Assembly (NCBI GenBank): GCA_965203135.1
Contig: CBDBBO010000002.1
Coordinates: 744,001 to 808,000 of the forward strand
Direction of reading: 5' to 3'
DNA: 64,000 nt
From: CATOSD01 sp965203135
GTDB lineage: Bacteria; Chloroflexota; Dehalococcoidia; Lucifugimonadales; CATOSD01
Positions 53,421-62,300 of the stretch are shown here, piece after piece. Every line of letters begins with the position of its first letter. Within the stretch, counting starts at the first letter, position 1. A program made the position numbers and the translations under genes. The notes below the pieces were generated by a model. That model saw only the letters and a program-made list of their open reading frames with translations, did not search any database and had not been told where the DNA came from.

Positions 53421-53463
53421 ACTCACCCTCACCTCAATCCTCTCCCATCGAGGGAGAGGAGGT
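53421..53463. repeat. Dispersed hairpin repeat
   Basis: ACTCACCCTCACCTC then CCTCTCCC-ATCGA-GGGAGAGG, a diverged copy directly after the methyltransferase stop. Confidence 0.6.
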
Positions 53464-53501
53464 TTTGGCGGAATCACACTTGGCGAGAGGAGGGCCGACT
53501 C

Positions 53502-53891
53502 ATGGACAAGACCCGCAAGGAGTATCCTGACATCGCGCCGGCCGGGCCGACCTTCGCGAGGGCCGTGCAGGTGGGCGGCACGCTGTACATTTCGGGCTGC
53601 ACGGCGCGGGGCACTAACGCCCAGGGCGGCCCCGCCATCGAGCAGTTCAAGGTCGTTTGGGACAAGCTGGTGCGGATCGTGGAGGCGGAGGGGGGCACGG
53701 CGACGGACATCGTGAAGATAACGACGTTCGTCACCGACATGAGGGAGTGGTTTCCGGCGTCCGCGGAGCAGCAGGCGGTGATGAACGGCTACTTCGGCGG
53801 ACAGAACCCGGCCAACTCGCTGGTGGAGATCACGGCGCTGGCCGAGCCGGGGCTGGACGTGGAGATAGAGGCGATAGTGGCGCTGGGCTAA
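53502..53891 (+). CDS. RidA/YjgF-family protein
   Basis: A 129-residue RidA-fold protein: FARAVQVGGTLYISGCTARG at the start and the C-terminal VEIEAIVALG. The key Arg of RidA (in PAR-S-V) is replaced by Asn (NPANSLVEI), so this member is unlikely to be a standard 2-aminoacrylate deaminase. Follows the methyltransferase gene on the same strand, with ATG preceded by AGGAGG. Confidence 0.85.
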   Translation: MDKTRKEYPDIAPAGPTFARAVQVGGTLYISGCTARGTNAQGGPAIEQFKVVWDKLVRIVEAEGGTATDIVKITTFVTDMREWFPASAEQQAVMNGYFGGQNPANSLVEITALAEPGLDVEIEAIVALG

Positions 53892-53915
53892 GGGCTCATC
53901 CGGCGACCGCGTTTT

Positions 53916-54157
53916 CACCCCCATCCTAACCTTCCCCCATCAAACGTGTGATGCAAATTAGACTTGTGGAACTACCACACAAGAAGCAGGCTGATGTGGA
54001 TAACCGAGTTTGATGGCCCTTTTTTGAGGTTTAGGCACCATCTTAGACTCAGCACAGCCCTAGCACCCGCCAAGTTGGCGGCTTTTGGCCCGAAAACCGC
54101 CCTAAACAGGCATATCGGCCACTTTAATATGCATCACGCGTATCAAGGGGGAAGGGA
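53916..54157. repeat. Dispersed repeat split by the second 198-bp element
   Basis: CACCCCCATCCTAACC and CTTCCCCC (53916-53938) continue as GGGGGAAGGG at 54147 after removal of the inserted element and one ATCAA. The outer repeat has the same orientation as at 41172 although the inner element is reversed. Confidence 0.75.
53944..54141. mobile_element. 198-bp MITE-like element with terminal inverted repeats, copy B
   Basis: Starts ACGTGTGATGCAAATTA and ends with the complement of ACGCGTGATGCATATTA; flanked by ATCAA on both sides (53939-53943 and 54142-54146). Base-for-base the reverse complement of 41200-41397 as far as I can compare by eye. Lies between the RidA-like gene and the selenoprotein candidate. 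Confidence 0.85.
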
Positions 54158-54172
54158 CTTATCGGATAGGCT

Positions 54173-54883
54173 CTAGGCCTCGCGCGCTATCTGCTCTTTC
54201 TGCCAGTCGAAGTCTACGGCGCCGTCGTAGAAGCGTTCGGGGTGCTCGACCGCCCATAGCTGCTTGCGAACGATCCAGTTGGCGGGCTCGAGCGCGGCGG
54301 CCTCGCGCCACTGCTCGAGCGCCTCGTCCACTCTGCCCTCGCGATAGAGTTCCTGACCGCGCTGGAATAGCGCATGGACGCCGTCGTTGTCGGCGCCGGG
54401 TTCGGCGGACTGCGCGGCTTCCTCGTCCAAGTCCTGGCCCGTGCACCAGCGCTCGACGACCTGGGCGGTGTCGGCGCGGCGGACGTCGAAGCCGCCGAGC
54501 CGCTTGTAGCGCACGACGCCGGACTCGTCCACCAGGTAGCCGTTGGGTATGGCCTTGAAGCCGTAGGTCCGGCCGAGGAAGTTGCGCTCGTCCACGAGCG
54601 TGGTGAACGTCGCGCCTGCCTTCTCCACGAAGGGGCGGGCTTTCTCAGCGCCCTGGGCGTCGACCGCTATGGACAGCACCTCTACGGCGTCGCCGTGCCG
54701 CTCGTGCACCTGCTGCCAGACCGGCAGCTGCTCGCGGCACGCTCACCAGGACGCCCAGAAGAACAGGATTACCTTGCGACCGCGGTAGTCGGAGAGACTG
54801 ACCTCGCGTCCATCCAGGGTCGGCAGGGTGAAGTCCGGTGCGGCGTCGCCTACGCTAACGCCCGCGGTGGTGGCGCGTACCAT
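54173..54883 (-). CDS. Candidate selenocysteine-containing TlpA/redoxin-like protein with TPR-like tail
   Basis: On the minus strand the ATG at 54883 (RBS GAGGAGGAG) opens MVRATTAGVSVGDAAPDF, then TLPTLDGREVSLSDYRGRK, VILFFWASW, an in-frame TGA (54745-54743, residue 47), then ACREQLPVWQQ and a normal thioredoxin-fold end (FKAIPNGYLVDESGVV). The TGA sits at the first position of the expected W-C-x-x-C redox motif, although here only one residue separates it from the Cys. A SECIS-like hairpin follows, so UGA probably inserts selenocysteine. The last ~70 residues look like a single TPR (FQRGQELYREGRVDEALEQW). A simple ORF caller splits the gene here. Likely role: thiol-disulfide or peroxide chemistry. 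Confidence 0.78.
54691..54742 (-). promoter_or_regulatory. Candidate bacterial SECIS element
   Basis: In the mRNA, just after UGA, an outer stem CGUGCCGC/GCGGCACG encloses an inner 6-bp stem GCUGCC/GGCAGC with the apical loop GGUCU. The inner stem-loop lies at 54712-54728 with the loop at 54718-54722, about 20 nt after the UGA. The same GGUCU occurs in the loop of the E. coli fdhF SECIS that binds SelB. Confidence 0.68.
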
Positions 54884-54920
54884 GCGCTCCTCCTCATGAT
54901 CAGATGGGGTTGCTGTTGAT

Positions 54921-54937
54921 GGGAGCCAACGGCTCCC
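54921..54937. repeat. GGGAGCC/GGCTCCC hairpin between the glutaredoxin-like and redoxin genes
   Basis: A perfect 7-bp stem with an AAC loop, without a T-run, between two genes on one strand; it may attenuate or process the transcript. Confidence 0.45.
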
Positions 54938-54952
54938 GGTGGGCTAGAAGCT

Positions 54953-55171
54953 TCAACCTACGCCGTGGAAGCCGACGCTCACCTCGCCGTCCTCGATCAT
55001 GACGGGGGTGATGCGCTCGCCTCCGGTGAGCTTCTCGAGATCGAGCCAGGCCTCCGGGCGGAGCGCGAGGTTGATCTCGTCGTACTCGGTTCCGGCGGTG
55101 TCCAACTCGTCCTTGAGGGCGTCCGAGAACGAGCAGTCGGGGTGAGTGTAAAGGACGATGGTGTTGGCCAA
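54953..55171 (-). CDS. Mini glutaredoxin-like protein (CxxS)
   Basis: A 72-residue protein starting at TTG 55171 (LANTIVLYTHPDCSFSDALKD) with GGAGG perfectly spaced upstream. It is a glutaredoxin-type redox fold with a monothiol-like HPDCSFS motif and C-terminal ITPVMIEDGEVSVGFHGVG in place of TVPxVFI...GG. It lies 69 bp upstream of the selenoprotein candidate on the same strand, so the pair may act together in redox chemistry. Confidence 0.72.
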   Translation of the reverse strand: MANTIVLYTHPDCSFSDALKDELDTAGTEYDEINLALRPEAWLDLEKLTGGERITPVMIEDGEVSVGFHGVG

Positions 55172-55427
55172 GCTGCTGCCTCCAATTGGCGTCCGCGCCT
55201 TCGGCTGGCGGGGCGTGTCGATAGATGCTCGAAAGGTAGGGCTATGGTAAAGCAATTGCGGGGCGGTTTGCAAAGCGGGTGGTGCGGTGGGCCCCGCCCC
55301 GCAGCACCTTCGGGCCAGCGCGCCGCATGTTTGGGCCAGAGACGCGGTCGGCAAGGCTAGGCAGGGCCAGGACCGGAACTCCGCACGACCGTGGGCAGAG
55401 AGGGATCTCCCGAGGCGAGAATTGGCG

Positions 55428-55457
55428 TTGACAACAGCGACTCTTCTTTGATATGGT
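55428..55457 (+). promoter_or_regulatory. Candidate promoter of the Fur-family gene
   Basis: Consensus TTGACA at 55428-55433 with an 18-bp spacer to TATGGT. Lies ~65 bp before the regulator's ATG and just upstream of a palindrome at 55490-55501. Confidence 0.5.
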
Positions 55458-55489
55458 GTATCGCCCCTATAGGAAGGAACAGCCCATTG

Positions 55490-55501
55490 AGAGTATACTC
55501 T
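55490..55501. promoter_or_regulatory. 12-bp palindrome AGAGTATACTCT, possible metalloregulator operator
   Basis: A perfect 12-bp palindrome (extended by TTG/TAA) 21 bp before the start of the Fur-family gene. Position and symmetry fit autoregulation by a Fur/Zur dimer. Confidence 0.5.
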
Positions 55502-55522
55502 AAATTGAGATAGCATATCAGT

Positions 55523-55990
55523 ATGAAGTTCCAAACAATACACCCAGACTTGATGGCTGTACTGAAGGACCGAGGCGCCAGGGTCACTCGTCCCAGGAGA
55601 GCGATAGCCAATCACCTGAAGCACAGGCGCGGAGGCTTCACGATCGAGGCGCTCTGCGAAGAGCTGCCTTCGGTGGGCAGGGCAACGGTGTATCGCACCG
55701 TGAAACTCCTTCTGGAGGTGGGAGCGGTCTGCAAACTCGCCTTGATGGACGGATCTCACGTCTACAGCGTCTCCCGGGCCGACCATCATCACCACTACGT
55801 ATGTGTCCAATGCGGCGCGGTGGAGGAGTTCAGGGCAGCCTCGGTCGAGCAGTTGCTCAGGTCCATCGGCGACGAAATTCCGGGACAGGTCGTCGACCAC
55901 CGAATCGAATTGTACGTGAGCTGCGGCTATTGCCCGACCAATGGGTGTAGCCGGATGGGTGTTAAGGCCGGGGGTGTTCCAACCGGTTGA
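55523..55990 (+). CDS. Fur-family metalloregulator, probably Zur
   Basis: A 155-residue Fur-type repressor: winged helix with RVTRPRRAIANHLKHR and SVGRATVYRTVKLL; metal site HHHHYVCVQCGAVEEF; zinc pairs C-x2-C (CVQC) and CGYCPTNGC. In the family this class responds to zinc or iron; the zinc-binding-protein gene next door makes Zur most likely. The gene has its own promoter and a palindromic operator-like site upstream. Confidence 0.85.
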   Translation: MKFQTIHPDLMAVLKDRGARVTRPRRAIANHLKHRRGGFTIEALCEELPSVGRATVYRTVKLLLEVGAVCKLALMDGSHVYSVSRADHHHHYVCVQCGAVEEFRAASVEQLLRSIGDEIPGQVVDHRIELYVSCGYCPTNGCSRMGVKAGGVPTG

Positions 55991-56075
55991 GGCTCCGGGG
56001 CTCCGGATCGCCAAGTGACAACTGGCAGCAATATTCAGGCAGCGGTAGGACGCAGTTCGGTAATTTCCAATTGCG

Positions 56076-58505
56076 ATGTTTACGAAGGAGAAATCTGGAT
56101 TGTACATGATACCTAATATCAACAATCGTCTGCAGTGTCTGGCGCAGGCTTTAGCTGTGGGGCTTGTCTTATTCGGCCTGGCTTTCCTGGTGGCCTGCGG
56201 GGGCGACGAGGACACGGAGCCGACGCAGGCTCCAGCGCCGACAACCGCAGCGACCGCGGCGCCTACGGTCGTCCAGCCGACCCAGGCGGCGCCCGCCGCC
56301 ACGGCCATGCCCGCGGCAACTGTCCCGCCCGCTGCGACGGCGGTGCCCACCAGCCCGCCCGCTGCGACGGCGGTGCCCACCAGCCCGCCCGCTGCGACGG
56401 CGGTGCCCACCAGCCCGCCCGCTGCGACGGCGGTGCCCACCAGCCCGCCCGCGCCCTCGAGGCCGCCTCTGAAGGTGGTGACAACCTCCAACATCGTGGC
56501 CGACTGGGCCGAGGTGGTAGGCGGGGACAGGATCGAGCTCTTCAGCCTGCATTCACCGGGCGCCGATCCGCACAGCATCGTGCCGGGAGCGCGCGACGTC
56601 GCCAAGGTGGCCGAAGCGGACATCGTGCTGTCCATCGGCCTTGGCCTCGAGACCGAGTGGCTGGAGGACCTCATCCACAATGCCAGCGCGGACGAGTCCA
56701 GGGTAGTCGCGCTCGGCGACGGGGTCGATCCCCTGGAGTTCGCCGAGCACATGGACGAGCACGACGAACATGAGGGGATGCCGATAGGGCGCCTGCTCAT
56801 AGGCGACGGGGAGCGGGGGAAGATATCCCTCATAGACCTGGAACTGGGAGCGCTGGGCCAGGACCACTTCGACGTAGGCTCGCGGGCCGGCCGGATTTAC
56901 TCCACCGCCAGCGGCCGCTTCGCGATAGCCGTCTCTTCGGACGCCAACGCGGCGCACCTGTTCGACGGCGGGATTTACATGGAGCCTCACGGGGACCACT
57001 TCGACCTGGTCGAGGGCAGAACGCGCATGATGGCCGTGGACCTGAGCGGTGACCGGCCGGTCCACATGTACGCCGGCGACGAGTGGGCAACCATCTTCTA
57101 CGACGGTTCCGGGGACTTCCTGCTGATCAACGAGCACGAGCTCGAGGAAGACGGCGACTCCTACGTGCCGATCAAGATGAACGCGGGCGCCCAGCACGGC
57201 GCGGTGATACCCCTGGAGGGCGACGTGTTCGCGGTGACCATCCAGCACCCGGACTATGACCAGAACCCTGACGATTACGGGTTGCCCATCGGCGCCGAGA
57301 TATGGGACCTGGACGGCAACGTGCTCCATCGCGCCGAAGGCTGCCCCGATCTCCACGGGGACGCGGGCAACGGCAACATGGCCGTGTTCGGCTGCACCGG
57401 CGGGGCGCTCATGGTCGAGGCCCACGACGGCCACTTCGAGGACGCATTCATTTCGGCTCCGGCCGGATCACCCGACGACTTCCGCCTCACGTCCGTTTGG
57501 GGCGCCCACGGCCTGGACCACTTCTACGCGCTTGGCTCGGCTGTGGGGCTGTACATAGTGGAGCCGGAAGACGGGTTAATGGAGCAGTTCATCCCCGCCA
57601 CAGATGATCTGCGTCCGATCCAGGTCCACCTCGGCTACGCGGGTGAAAACCTGTTCGTGGTCATGAGCGACGGAGAGGTCCGGATGTATGACGCCCACGA
57701 CGGCGACCTGCTGGCGTCCAGGAACGATCTGCTGACGACTCCCGTGGAGACGGGGTTCTGGGCGCGTCCACACCTGGCCACGGCGCCGGGCGCCATATTC
57801 ATCACCGATTCGGTGGGAGGCCACGTGCTGCAGCTCGACGAGCACGACCTGGAGGAAGTAGACCACTGGGATGTGGCGGGAATGCCCACCAAGATCGCTT
57901 TCGTCGGCATCGTGGGTGAGGGGGAAGGCCACGATGATCACGGTGACGCACACGGCCATGAGGGGCACGACCACGGCCCCCTGGATCCCCATTTCTGGTT
58001 CGACCCGAACCGGGTGAAGATCGCTGTCAACGACATAGCGGCACGGTTCTCGGCCCTGGACCCGGAGGGCGCGGGCTACTACTCTCAGAACGCGGCCGCG
58101 TACTCTGCGCAGCTCGACGAGCTGGACTCCTGGATAAGAGCGCAGGTCGAGCAGGTGCACCCGGAGCGCAGGCTGCTGGTGACGTCCCATGACACGTTCG
58201 CCTACTTCGCGGATGTCTACGGATTCGAGGTCGTCGGCGCCCTGATTCCTTCGCTGGCGCCCGACGTGGAGCCCTCCGCGGAGCACATCGGCGGACTGGT
58301 CGAGGTGATCCGGGAGCACAACGTGCCGGCGGTATTCAGCGAAACGACGGTCAGCGGGAAGCTGCCGGATGCCGTCGCGAGAGAGACCGGCGCGGTGCTT
58401 TACCAGCTCTTCGCGGACTCCCTGGGCGAGAGGGGCAGTCCAGGCGGCACGTACCTCGGCATGGTGCGAATAAACGTCGAACGCATCGTCGAGGCGCTGA
58501 AGTAG
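56076..58505 (+). CDS. Zinc-binding lipoprotein: ZnuA/AztC-type SBP with inserted AztD-like propeller
   Basis: An ~800-residue exported lipoprotein. Signal with lipobox LAFLVACGG; then a Pro/Thr/Ala-rich linker with four 30-nt repeats; then ZnuA-type N-lobe (VVTTSNIVADWAEVVGG, metal His in DPHSIVPGARD). At residue ~230 an EHMDEHDEHEG stretch opens a ~385-residue beta-propeller that closely follows AztD of AztABCD: CPDLHGDAGNGNM, AQHGAVIPL and GMPTKIAFVG match by eye. It closes at a second His-rich loop (GHDDHGDAHGHEGHDHG), then the C-lobe resumes (PLDPHFWFDP, VTSHDTFAYF, ADSLGE). So SBP ligands H, H, H, D are intact. A TTG at 56100 with AAGGAG may be the start. No permease or ATPase follows. 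Confidence 0.85.
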   Translation: MFTKEKSGLYMIPNINNRLQCLAQALAVGLVLFGLAFLVACGGDEDTEPTQAPAPTTAATAAPTVVQPTQAAPAATAMPAATVPPAATAVPTSPPAATAVPTSPPAATAVPTSPPAATAVPTSPPAPSRPPLKVVTTSNIVADWAEVVGGDRIELFSLHSPGADPHSIVPGARDVAKVAEADIVLSIGLGLETEWLEDLIHNASADESRVVALGDGVDPLEFAEHMDEHDEHEGMPIGRLLIGDGERGKISLIDLELGALGQDHFDVGSRAGRIYSTASGRFAIAVSSDANAAHLFDGGIYMEPHGDHFDLVEGRTRMMAVDLSGDRPVHMYAGDEWATIFYDGSGDFLLINEHELEEDGDSYVPIKMNAGAQHGAVIPLEGDVFAVTIQHPDYDQNPDDYGLPIGAEIWDLDGNVLHRAEGCPDLHGDAGNGNMAVFGCTGGALMVEAHDGHFEDAFISAPAGSPDDFRLTSVWGAHGLDHFYALGSAVGLYIVEPEDGLMEQFIPATDDLRPIQVHLGYAGENLFVVMSDGEVRMYDAHDGDLLASRNDLLTTPVETGFWARPHLATAPGAIFITDSVGGHVLQLDEHDLEEVDHWDVAGMPTKIAFVGIVGEGEGHDDHGDAHGHEGHDHGPLDPHFWFDPNRVKIAVNDIAARFSALDPEGAGYYSQNAAAYSAQLDELDSWIRAQVEQVHPERRLLVTSHDTFAYFADVYGFEVVGALIPSLAPDVEPSAEHIGGLVEVIREHNVPAVFSETTVSGKLPDAVARETGAVLYQLFADSLGERGSPGGTYLGMVRINVERIVEALK
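56328..56447 (+). repeat. Four exact 30-bp repeats coding for the linker of the zinc-binding protein
   Basis: CCCGCTGCGACGGCGGTGCC and the next 10 bases repeat four times, encoding PAATAVPTSP. The linker length can change by recombination without loss of frame. Confidence 0.85.
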
Positions 58506-58578
58506 GCTTCGCATGAGTTGCTAAAGGCTCGCGGTTGAGCATCATCCCCATCCCCACATCAAGTGCGGGACAGGCTCT

Positions 58579-58605
58579 ACCCTTCCCCCATCTAGGGGGA
58601 AGGGT
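58579..58605. repeat. Dispersed hairpin repeat
   Basis: ACCCTTCCCCC-ATCT-AGGGGGAAGGGT, downstream of the zinc-binding protein gene; a likely transcript end for it. Confidence 0.65.
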
Positions 58606-58656
58606 TTCCTGTCGCGTTTTATTCCGTAGCTGGAACATAGTTCGCTCATGCCTTAG

Positions 58657-58768
58657 GAGGTCGAGTACACGGACGAGTTCGGGCAACGACCGGTTCTACG
58701 AGGAGTATGTTCCGCTGGCCGACAGTCTCTACGACGAGCATCGGGAAGAACTGCGTAACGGGGGTTGA
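58657..58768 (+). pseudogene. HigB-like (Gp49/DUF891) toxin with an internal deletion
   Basis: First part reads EVEYTDEFG, the usual start of this toxin family, and the last part (in another frame) reads GNDRFYEEYVPLADSLYDEH then REELRNGG, the usual end. About 65 codons of the middle and the frame are lost, and no start codon remains (a TAG precedes). The gene cannot make an active toxin; the antitoxin gene follows intact. Confidence 0.72.
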
Positions 58769-58772
58769 TCGA

Positions 58773-59105
58773 ATGAGTGGGCGACATCCGTTCAGCGAGT
58801 TGACCAAGGACTATACATCAGAGCGCCAGCGGCGTATCGACGGCATGAAGAGCGACTTGCTCGCCAAGATGCCTCTGCACGAGCTTCGCCGGGCGCGGGA
58901 GCTGACCCAGAGAGATATGGCGAAGATGCTGAGGGTGAACCAGCCCGCCGTGTCCAAGCTGGAGCAGCGGGCCGACGTGTACGTGTCCAGCCTTCGGTCC
59001 TACATCGAGGCGGTGGGTGGCAAGCTGAAGATCGTCGCTGAGTTTCCCGAAGGCGAGGTTGCCATCACCAACTTCTCCGACGTGGGAGAGGCTGAGGGCA
59101 CCTAA
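58773..59105 (+). CDS. HigA-like antitoxin (XRE-family HTH)
   Basis: A 110-residue protein from ATG 58773 with a clear XRE helix-turn-helix: LTQRDMAKMLRVNQPAVSKLEQ. Family antitoxins of this length bind the HigB toxin through the C-terminal half and repress their promoter. Its toxin partner upstream is deleted, so this is an orphan antitoxin that may still regulate or protect against toxins elsewhere. Confidence 0.82.
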   Translation: MSGRHPFSELTKDYTSERQRRIDGMKSDLLAKMPLHELRRARELTQRDMAKMLRVNQPAVSKLEQRADVYVSSLRSYIEAVGGKLKIVAEFPEGEVAITNFSDVGEAEGT

Positions 59106-59172
59106 TGGGGTGAAGTAAGGCGGTTCGAGCCTAGTCTCGGGGGCAGAGCCGGGCGGATTGTGTCCAGGGCCT

Positions 59173-59213
59173 TCACCCGCATCCTACCCTTTCCCCATCA
59201 ACGGGGAAGGGAC
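59173..59213. repeat. Dispersed hairpin repeat
   Basis: CACCCGCATCCTACCC then TTTCCCC-ATCAA-CGGGGAA, a diverged short form before the giant RCC1-ankyrin gene. Confidence 0.6.
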
Positions 59214-59312
59214 GATTCGGCAGGAACTGACGGGGCGCGGGCGGGATGGAACGGATTTCGGCTGGACGGCGTACTATCTAACAGATCAGTACGAGTTCCG
59301 GAGGACGGTCCA

Positions 59313-62300
59313 TTGGCGAGTCGAACACTTCCCCGCGCGCGTATTGGCCTGGTGTGCATGGCCATACTTCTTCTGTTGCTGGCATGTGGCGGCTGTGACG
59401 AGGGAGCCTTTACGACAACAGTGCCATCCGCGCCGCCTCCGGGCGAGTTCGCCTCCGTCAGCACGGGGGAACTTCACACCTGTGGGGTGAGGGCCAACGG
59501 CTGGGTGGCCTGCTGGGGCAACAATGAACATGGCCAGTCCATGCCGTCTCCGGGCGAGTTTGCCTCCGTGAGCGCGGGGCGAACTCACACGTGTGGCGTG
59601 AGGACCAACGGCCGGGTGGCCTGCTGGGGCGATGACGAGTACGACCAGTCCACGCCGCCGCCGGGCGAGTTCGCCACCGCGAGTTCCGGGGGAGGCCACA
59701 CGTGCGGAGTGAGGACCGATGGCACGGTGGAGTGCTGGGGAGATGACAAGTACGGTCAGTTTCCGGCGCCTCCGGGCGAGTTCGCCTCCGTTAGCGCCGG
59801 AGAGTTCCACACGTGCGGAGTGAGAACCGACGGTTCGGTAACCTGCTGGCGTTTTGACGAATACGGCCAGTCCATGTCGCCGTCCGGACAGTTCGCCTCC
59901 GTCAGCGCCGGCTATATTCACACGTGCGGCGTGAAGACCGATGGGTCGGTTGCCTGCTGGGGCGCGGTGCCGCCCCCGATAGGGATGCCCACCTGGACCC
60001 CTGTAGGCCTTATCACACCTGCGCCTGGCGAGTACGCCTCGGTCAGTGCCGGGTGGCTTCACTCTTGCGGGGTGAAGACCGATGGCTCGGTTGCCTGCTG
60101 GGGATATGACGAACATGCCGAGGCAACGCGGCCGCCACCGGGGAAGTTCGCCTCCATAAGCGCGGGACATTCGCACACGTGCGGGGTGAAGACCGACGGC
60201 TCGGTGGAGTGCTGGGGCAACCCCTATTGGGACCCGTCCAAGCCACCGACGGGCGAGTTTGCCTCTGTAAGCGCCGGGGATATTTACACGTGTGGAGTGA
60301 GGATCGACGGCTCGGTTGCCTGCTGGGGCGAGGGTCATCATGGCCAGGCGACTCCCCCGCCGGGAAAGTTCATCTCCGTCAGCGCCGGATCCTCTCACGC
60401 GTGCGGAGTGAGAGGCGACGGCCAAGTGGAGTGTTGGGGATACAGTGAGGACGGCCGGGCGACGCCGGCGCCAGGAGAGTTTGCCTCGGTGAGCGCCGGA
60501 TCACAACACACCTGCGGTGTGAAGAGGGATGGCTCGGTGGCCTGCTGGGGGACTGACGACGATGGCCAGGCCACGCCGCCCGCGGGAGAGTTCGCCACCG
60601 TCAGCGCCGGTTCTCGGAATTCGTGCGGGGTAAGAACGGACGGCTCGGTGGAGTGCTGGGGCCCGAACTGGCTAATCGAGGACGCCCCGAGGTCCGGAGG
60701 GTTCGCCACCGTCAGCGCCGGTTCCGGCCTCGCGTGCGGGGTTAGGACCGACGGCTCGATAGCCTGCTGGGGGGATGATTACAAGGGCGAAGCCGCACCC
60801 GCGTCCGGACAGTTTGCCTCTGTCAGCAGTGGATTTCACCGCGCCTGCGGGGTGAGAACCGATGGCACGGTGGCCTGCTGGGGCGTGGATGGTGAAGGCC
60901 AGGCGACACCGCCGGGGAAGTTCGTATCCGTAAGCGCCGGTTTTGACCACACGTGTGGGCTGAGGACCGACGGCTCGGTGGAGTGCTGGGTCCGAGAGTC
61001 TTCCGGGCCTTTCTACGGAACTTCCGATCCCAAACCGTCGGACCCGCCTCTCCAAGATGACCCAAGCGGCTGTGCGGAGTCATACTATCGCAACACGGAG
61101 AGCGGCGCCTCACCCTGGGCCGCGATTGCCTCGATAGCGTCGTGGAGCGACGTCGACGAAGAGACGCTACTCGCCGAGTTGGAGGATGGCGCGGACGTCG
61201 CTGCGAGAGGCGGGTACGGCCGGACGCTGTTGCACTGGGCGGCGGAATGTAATACGAGAACAGCCGTTATCGAATTGTTGCTTGAGCATGGGGCAGACGT
61301 AAACGCCAGGGACTATTCGGGCGTCACGCCACTGCACCGGGCGGCCGCCGGTAATGTCGCTACTCAGGTTGTGGAGTTGCTCCTGGACCGAGGGGCCACG
61401 GTCGATGTCAGGAGCGATCTCGGGTCAACGCCGTTGCACTGGGCGGCGGGATACAACGTAAAGGCCATGGTCAGACTTCTGCTGGACCGAGGAGCAGAAG
61501 TTGACGCGCGAGCATCAAGAGATCAGACGCCCCTGGCATGGGCAGCGGAGCTAAACAGCGATCCCGCTGTGGTGGGGTTGCTGCTCGACCGAGGAGCAGA
61601 CGTCGACGCCGGAAGCTATGGAGGCTATGAAGGAGGAACACCGTTGCATCGAGCGGCGGGCCACAATGTGAAGGAAGTAGTCAAGGCGCTGCTGGACCGG
61701 GGCGCGGATGTCACCGCTACGGGGGGAGCCGACGGGACACCTCTGCACTCGGCGGTAGAATCAAGTAACGATCCGGCAGTGGTAGAGTTGCTGCTGGACT
61801 ATGGGGCGGACGTAAACGCTAAGCCCACTGGCGGTACTCCCCTGATGTTTGCGTTTTATAGCCACACCGACCCGGCGATCGTGGAGTTGCTCCTGGATGG
61901 CGGGGCTGCCGTCGACGCCACAGCGTTGATATGGGCCGGACAGCACGAAGACCCGGCGGTCATGTTTCTCCTGCTGGACTACGGGGCCGACATCAGGGCT
62001 AAAGACTTGTACGACAATACCATCCTGCACACGGCCCTGACACGGCATGGGCCGGATGTTCTGGAAATGCTCATCGAGCGCGGCGCAGACATTCACGCGA
62101 AAAACAAACATGATAGAACGCCACTTCACTTCGCCGCTGCCAGGGATAGCCGTATGGTGGAAATGCTGGCGGAAGGGGGCGCGGACATCCATGCTGAGGA
62201 GGACGATGGCAACACGCCGTTGCACTGGGCGGCGTGGTCTGACTCCGGGGATGCGGAGGATACCGTGAAGCTACTACTAGACCTCGGCGCTGACGTGAAC

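Noticed and set aside
56328..56447. CRISPR-like direct repeats
   Set aside because: The units are contiguous and in frame within a protein, with no spacers.
54953..56833. Long minus-strand reading frame (626 codons) opposite the zinc-binding and Fur genes
   Set aside because: Only its final 72 codons resemble a real protein (the mini-glutaredoxin); the rest is antisense to two recognisable genes and made of low-complexity translations.
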